Shown: positions 60,447-64,000 of the stretch, piece by piece
How the letters are laid out: each line of letters starts with the position of its first letter
Numbering within the stretch: position 1 is the stretch's first letter
From: Actinomycetales bacterium
GTDB taxonomy: Bacteria; Actinomycetota; Actinomycetes; S36-B12
Assembly (NCBI GenBank): GCA_018970025.1
Contig: JAGWXF010000007.1
Coordinates: forward strand, 27,732 to 91,731
Direction of reading: 5' to 3'
Length of the DNA: 64,000 nucleotides
Notes under the pieces: model-generated
Seen by the model: only the letters and a program-made list of their open reading frames with translations
Database searches by the model: none
What the model was told of the DNA's origin: nothing
Made by a program: the position numbers and the translations under genes

Positions 60447-60925
60447 GGCGGGTCCTGCGAACCGGCCGACTGGTCGGCACCCTGGTCGATCGGCATGGGG
60501 GCGCCAGCACCCTCGTCGATCGGCATGGGGGCGTCGGCCTCCTGCAGGCCGAGCCACAGTCGTTCGTACCAGGACATGTCAACCCGCTGATCCTCCGGCA
60601 GGGGCTCCTGCTCAGGTGCGGTCGTCCCGATGGCCACGTAGCCGATCTCGCCGGGGAAGACGAACAGCAGTCGCTCCCGGGCCTGGGCGGCGATGTAGGC
60701 CGGATCCTTCCAGCGCTCGCGCTGGACCTCCAGCCCGGCGACCTCGGCACGGGCCTGCTCCACCTCGGAGCGCAGCGAGGCGATCTCGGCCTGCTGGGAG
60801 AGCCAGGATCGCATCGGGACGGCCATGCCCAGGCCGATCAGCACCAGGACGCCGGCAAGCACCAGGGCACGGGTCGTCGCTGACGCACTGCGTGCGGCGA
60901 CAGTATCCGTGTGACGCCTGAGCAT
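60443..60925 (-). CDS. ftsB: Cell-division protein FtsB/DivIC
   Basis: A 160-residue single-pass membrane protein. It has a basic N-terminus, one membrane segment (about 20-42), a coiled coil (EIASLRSEVEQARAEVAGLE) and the DivIC tail WKDPAYIAAQARERLLFVFPGE. It belongs to the FtsQLB complex that activates septal peptidoglycan synthesis. The C-terminal extension contains the repeat APMPIDEGAG/APMPIDQGAD, which is not part of the usual family core. Confidence 0.9.
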   Translation of the reverse strand: MLRRHTDTVAARSASATTRALVLAGVLVLIGLGMAVPMRSWLSQQAEIASLRSEVEQARAEVAGLEVQRERWKDPAYIAAQARERLLFVFPGEIGYVAIGTTAPEQEPLPEDQRVDMSWYERLWLGLQEADAPMPIDEGAGAPMPIDQGADQSAGSQDPP

Positions 60926-61024
60926 GATGTGATCGTTTCATGGCGCTGCCGCGGCGAAGGGATGCAACGCCTGCCGCAGCGAAGCGAAGTCTGCCCAGCC
61001 CGAACGCCCTGCCCGCGACCGGCC

Positions 61025-62353
<1,329 letters not shown>

Positions 62354-62424
62354 TCAGGCATGGCCGGGATCCGTCATCCGCGCCTCGCGGGCTAGCGTTC
62401 CGTCCGCAGACGAAGGAGGATCAC

Positions 62425-63912
62425 ATGACCGCCACTGACTGGGCATCCGTCGCAACCAGGGTGCAGGCACCCAGCGGCCTGCTCATCGACGGGGCCTGGG
62501 TCGAGGCACTCGACGGGCGACGCATGGACGTCGTGAGCCCCATCGACGGGGCGAGGGTCGCATCCATCGCCATCGGCGGCAGTGCCGACATCGACCGGGC
62601 TGTCCGCGCGGCCCGCACCGCCTTCGAGGACGGCCGCTGGTCCGGACTCGCGCCCGCGCAGCGCAAGCAGGTGCTGATCGCCTGGGCCGACCTCATCGTC
62701 GCCCGTGCCGAGGAGCTCGCCTACCTGCAGACCCTGGAGATGGGCAAGCCCGCCCATGAGTCGCTGGCGATCGACCTGCGCGCCGTCGGCACCACCATGC
62801 GCTGGTTCGGCGAGGCCATCGACAAGGTGACCGACGAGATCCCGCATACCGACCCCAATGCCCTGGCACTGGTGACCCGGGAGCCAGCCGGGGTCGTCGG
62901 CGCGATCGTGCCGTGGAACTTCCCGCTCACCATGGCAGCCTGGAAGCTCGCCCCTGCCCTGGCCACCGGCTGCTCCGTCGTGCTCAAGCCGGCCGAGCAG
63001 TCACCGCTGTCGGCCCTGCTGCTCGCCGAGCTCGGGATGACCGCCGGCATCCCAGCAGGCGTCCTCAACGTGGTCAACGGCCTCGGCGCGGAGGCGGGCG
63101 CCGCTCTCAGCGCCCACCGGGACGTCGACGTCATCACGTTCACCGGCTCCACGGCCGTCGGCGCGACGATCATGCAGGCATCCGCCGGTTCGAATCTCAA
63201 GCGGGTCTGGCTGGAGCTCGGCGGCAAGTCGGCGAATGTGGTCTTCCCGGACGCCGACATCGAGCGGGCCGCACGCACGGCCGCCTGGTCGATCTTCTTC
63301 AACCAGGGTGAGATGTGCACGGCAGGCTCGCGACTGCTCGTCCACGAGTCGATCCATGACGAGGTCGTCGACCTGGTCATGGATGTCGCCGCCGCGATGC
63401 AGCCACGCAATCCATTCGCTGACCAGGCACCGATGGGTGCCCTGGTCAGCGCCAGCCACCTGGACCGGGTCGATGCGCTGGTGCAGCGGGCGAAGGCGGA
63501 GGGCTCCCGCCTGATCACCGGCGGTGCTGCAGCACAGGTGGAGCCCGGCGGCAGCTACTACCCGCCCACGGTCTTCGACCGCGTCGACACCGCTGCCTCC
63601 ATCGCCCAGCACGAGGTGTTCGGCCCCGTCCTGGCCATCAGCACCTTCGGCAGCGACGAGGAGGCCGTCCGGATGGCCAACAGCACGGAGTACGGCCTGG
63701 CATCGGCCGTCTGGACCCGTGATCTCACCCGCGCCCACCGCGTATCCCGCGCACTCAAGGTCGGCGTGTGCTGGGTGAACTGCTACGAGGAGGGCGACCT
63801 GACCCTGCCCTTCGGCGGGGTCAAGAAGTCCGGCTTCGGACGAGACAAGAGCCTGCATGCGCTGGAGAAGTTCTGGGACCTGAAGTCGACCTGGATCCAG
63901 CTGGACGAGTAG
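62425..63912 (+). CDS. Aldehyde dehydrogenase (PuuC-like)
   Basis: A 495-residue NAD(P)-dependent aldehyde dehydrogenase. The catalytic Cys is in FNQGEMCTAGSRLLV, the Glu in WLELGGKSANV and the cofactor loop in FTGSTAVGATIM. The pattern fits gamma-glutamyl-gamma-aminobutyraldehyde or betaine-type aldehyde dehydrogenases, but the substrate cannot be settled. A strong AAGGAGG precedes the ATG. It diverges from eno. Confidence 0.9.
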   Translation: MTATDWASVATRVQAPSGLLIDGAWVEALDGRRMDVVSPIDGARVASIAIGGSADIDRAVRAARTAFEDGRWSGLAPAQRKQVLIAWADLIVARAEELAYLQTLEMGKPAHESLAIDLRAVGTTMRWFGEAIDKVTDEIPHTDPNALALVTREPAGVVGAIVPWNFPLTMAAWKLAPALATGCSVVLKPAEQSPLSALLLAELGMTAGIPAGVLNVVNGLGAEAGAALSAHRDVDVITFTGSTAVGATIMQASAGSNLKRVWLELGGKSANVVFPDADIERAARTAAWSIFFNQGEMCTAGSRLLVHESIHDEVVDLVMDVAAAMQPRNPFADQAPMGALVSASHLDRVDALVQRAKAEGSRLITGGAAAQVEPGGSYYPPTVFDRVDTAASIAQHEVFGPVLAISTFGSDEEAVRMANSTEYGLASAVWTRDLTRAHRVSRALKVGVCWVNCYEEGDLTLPFGGVKKSGFGRDKSLHALEKFWDLKSTWIQLDE

Positions 63913-63924
63913 CCCGCCGCCCCC

Positions 63925-63962
63925 GCCGAGCCCCTTCCGCCGAGCCCCTTCCGCCGAGCCCC
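63925..63962. repeat. 14-bp tandem repeat after the aldehyde dehydrogenase gene
   Basis: GCCGAGCCCCTTCC occurs twice and then partly (GCCGAGCCCC) with no gaps. It lies in the intergenic end of the window and no gene was recognised in it. Confidence 0.8.
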
Positions 63963-64000
63963 GGCGCCGAGTTCGACTCGTAGTGCCGCACAGGACGTCC

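Overview
The window is high-GC DNA with the gene content and order of an actinobacterium (class Actinomycetia; I cannot name the genus). The evidence is the core runs mfd-cysQ-pth-rplY-prs-glmU and eno-ftsB-DUF501-ppx, an F420/LLM-type oxidoreductase, a perfect actinobacterial SOS box ahead of a DUF222/HNH gene, MocR, LacI and TetR regulators, and many start codons that lie 6-8 nt behind a TAnnnT -10 box with no Shine-Dalgarno sequence (leaderless genes). It looks like ordinary chromosome: no phage, insertion sequence, integrase or CRISPR array was found. One regulator gene is decayed.

Layout. 1-8753 (minus strand): a SurA-like lipoprotein (cut by the window edge), the transcription-repair factor Mfd, a CysQ-type phosphatase, peptidyl-tRNA hydrolase, ribosomal protein L25, PRPP synthetase and GlmU. 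8821-19123: a MocR regulator diverging from a nine-gene pyrimidine (uracil) catabolism and uptake operon: beta-ureidopropionase, dihydropyrimidinase, methylmalonate/malonate-semialdehyde dehydrogenase, an LLM flavin/F420 oxidoreductase and a complete ABC importer. It is closed by a 19-bp perfect hairpin. 19189-23441: a LacI regulator diverging, across two palindromic operators, from an APC permease, an alpha/beta hydrolase and an NTF2-like protein.

23488-35461 (mostly minus): an unrecognised 597-aa protein, a secreted barrel protein, an AbrB/PIN toxin-antitoxin pair, an aldo-keto reductase, a secreted chitinase-like GH18 enzyme with two CBM2 domains, a membrane protein joining three FN3 domains to a sortase domain that lacks its catalytic histidine, an SOS-controlled DUF222/HNH protein and a FUSC membrane protein. 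35462-48679 is a mosaic of single genes: a GNAT acetyltransferase, a broken GntR gene, an exonuclease, a YncE-like propeller, an FAD amine oxidase, an isochorismatase-like hydrolase, an HPP protein, a 509-aa double-TetR protein, an NCS1 permease, a membrane-anchored winged-helix protein with an outside Excalibur calcium-binding domain, and an S9A prolyl oligopeptidase.

48709-58874: tRNA-Gln, a fatty-acid desaturase with its TetR regulator and a 31-bp operator, a leaderless MarR gene, a TetR/epimerase pair with two operators, an unusual class I tRNA with a UAA anticodon, a type-5 uracil-DNA glycosylase, a dienelactone hydrolase, and a sugar ABC transporter (two permeases and a divergent ATPase, no binding protein) with a LacI regulator. 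58969-64000: ppx, DUF501, ftsB, eno and an aldehyde dehydrogenase.

The best candidates for something undescribed are the histidine-less FN3-sortase, the winged-helix/TM/Excalibur one-component sensor, the double-TetR protein, the LLM oxidoreductase placed where dihydropyrimidine dehydrogenase would be expected, and the short-armed tRNA(UAA).
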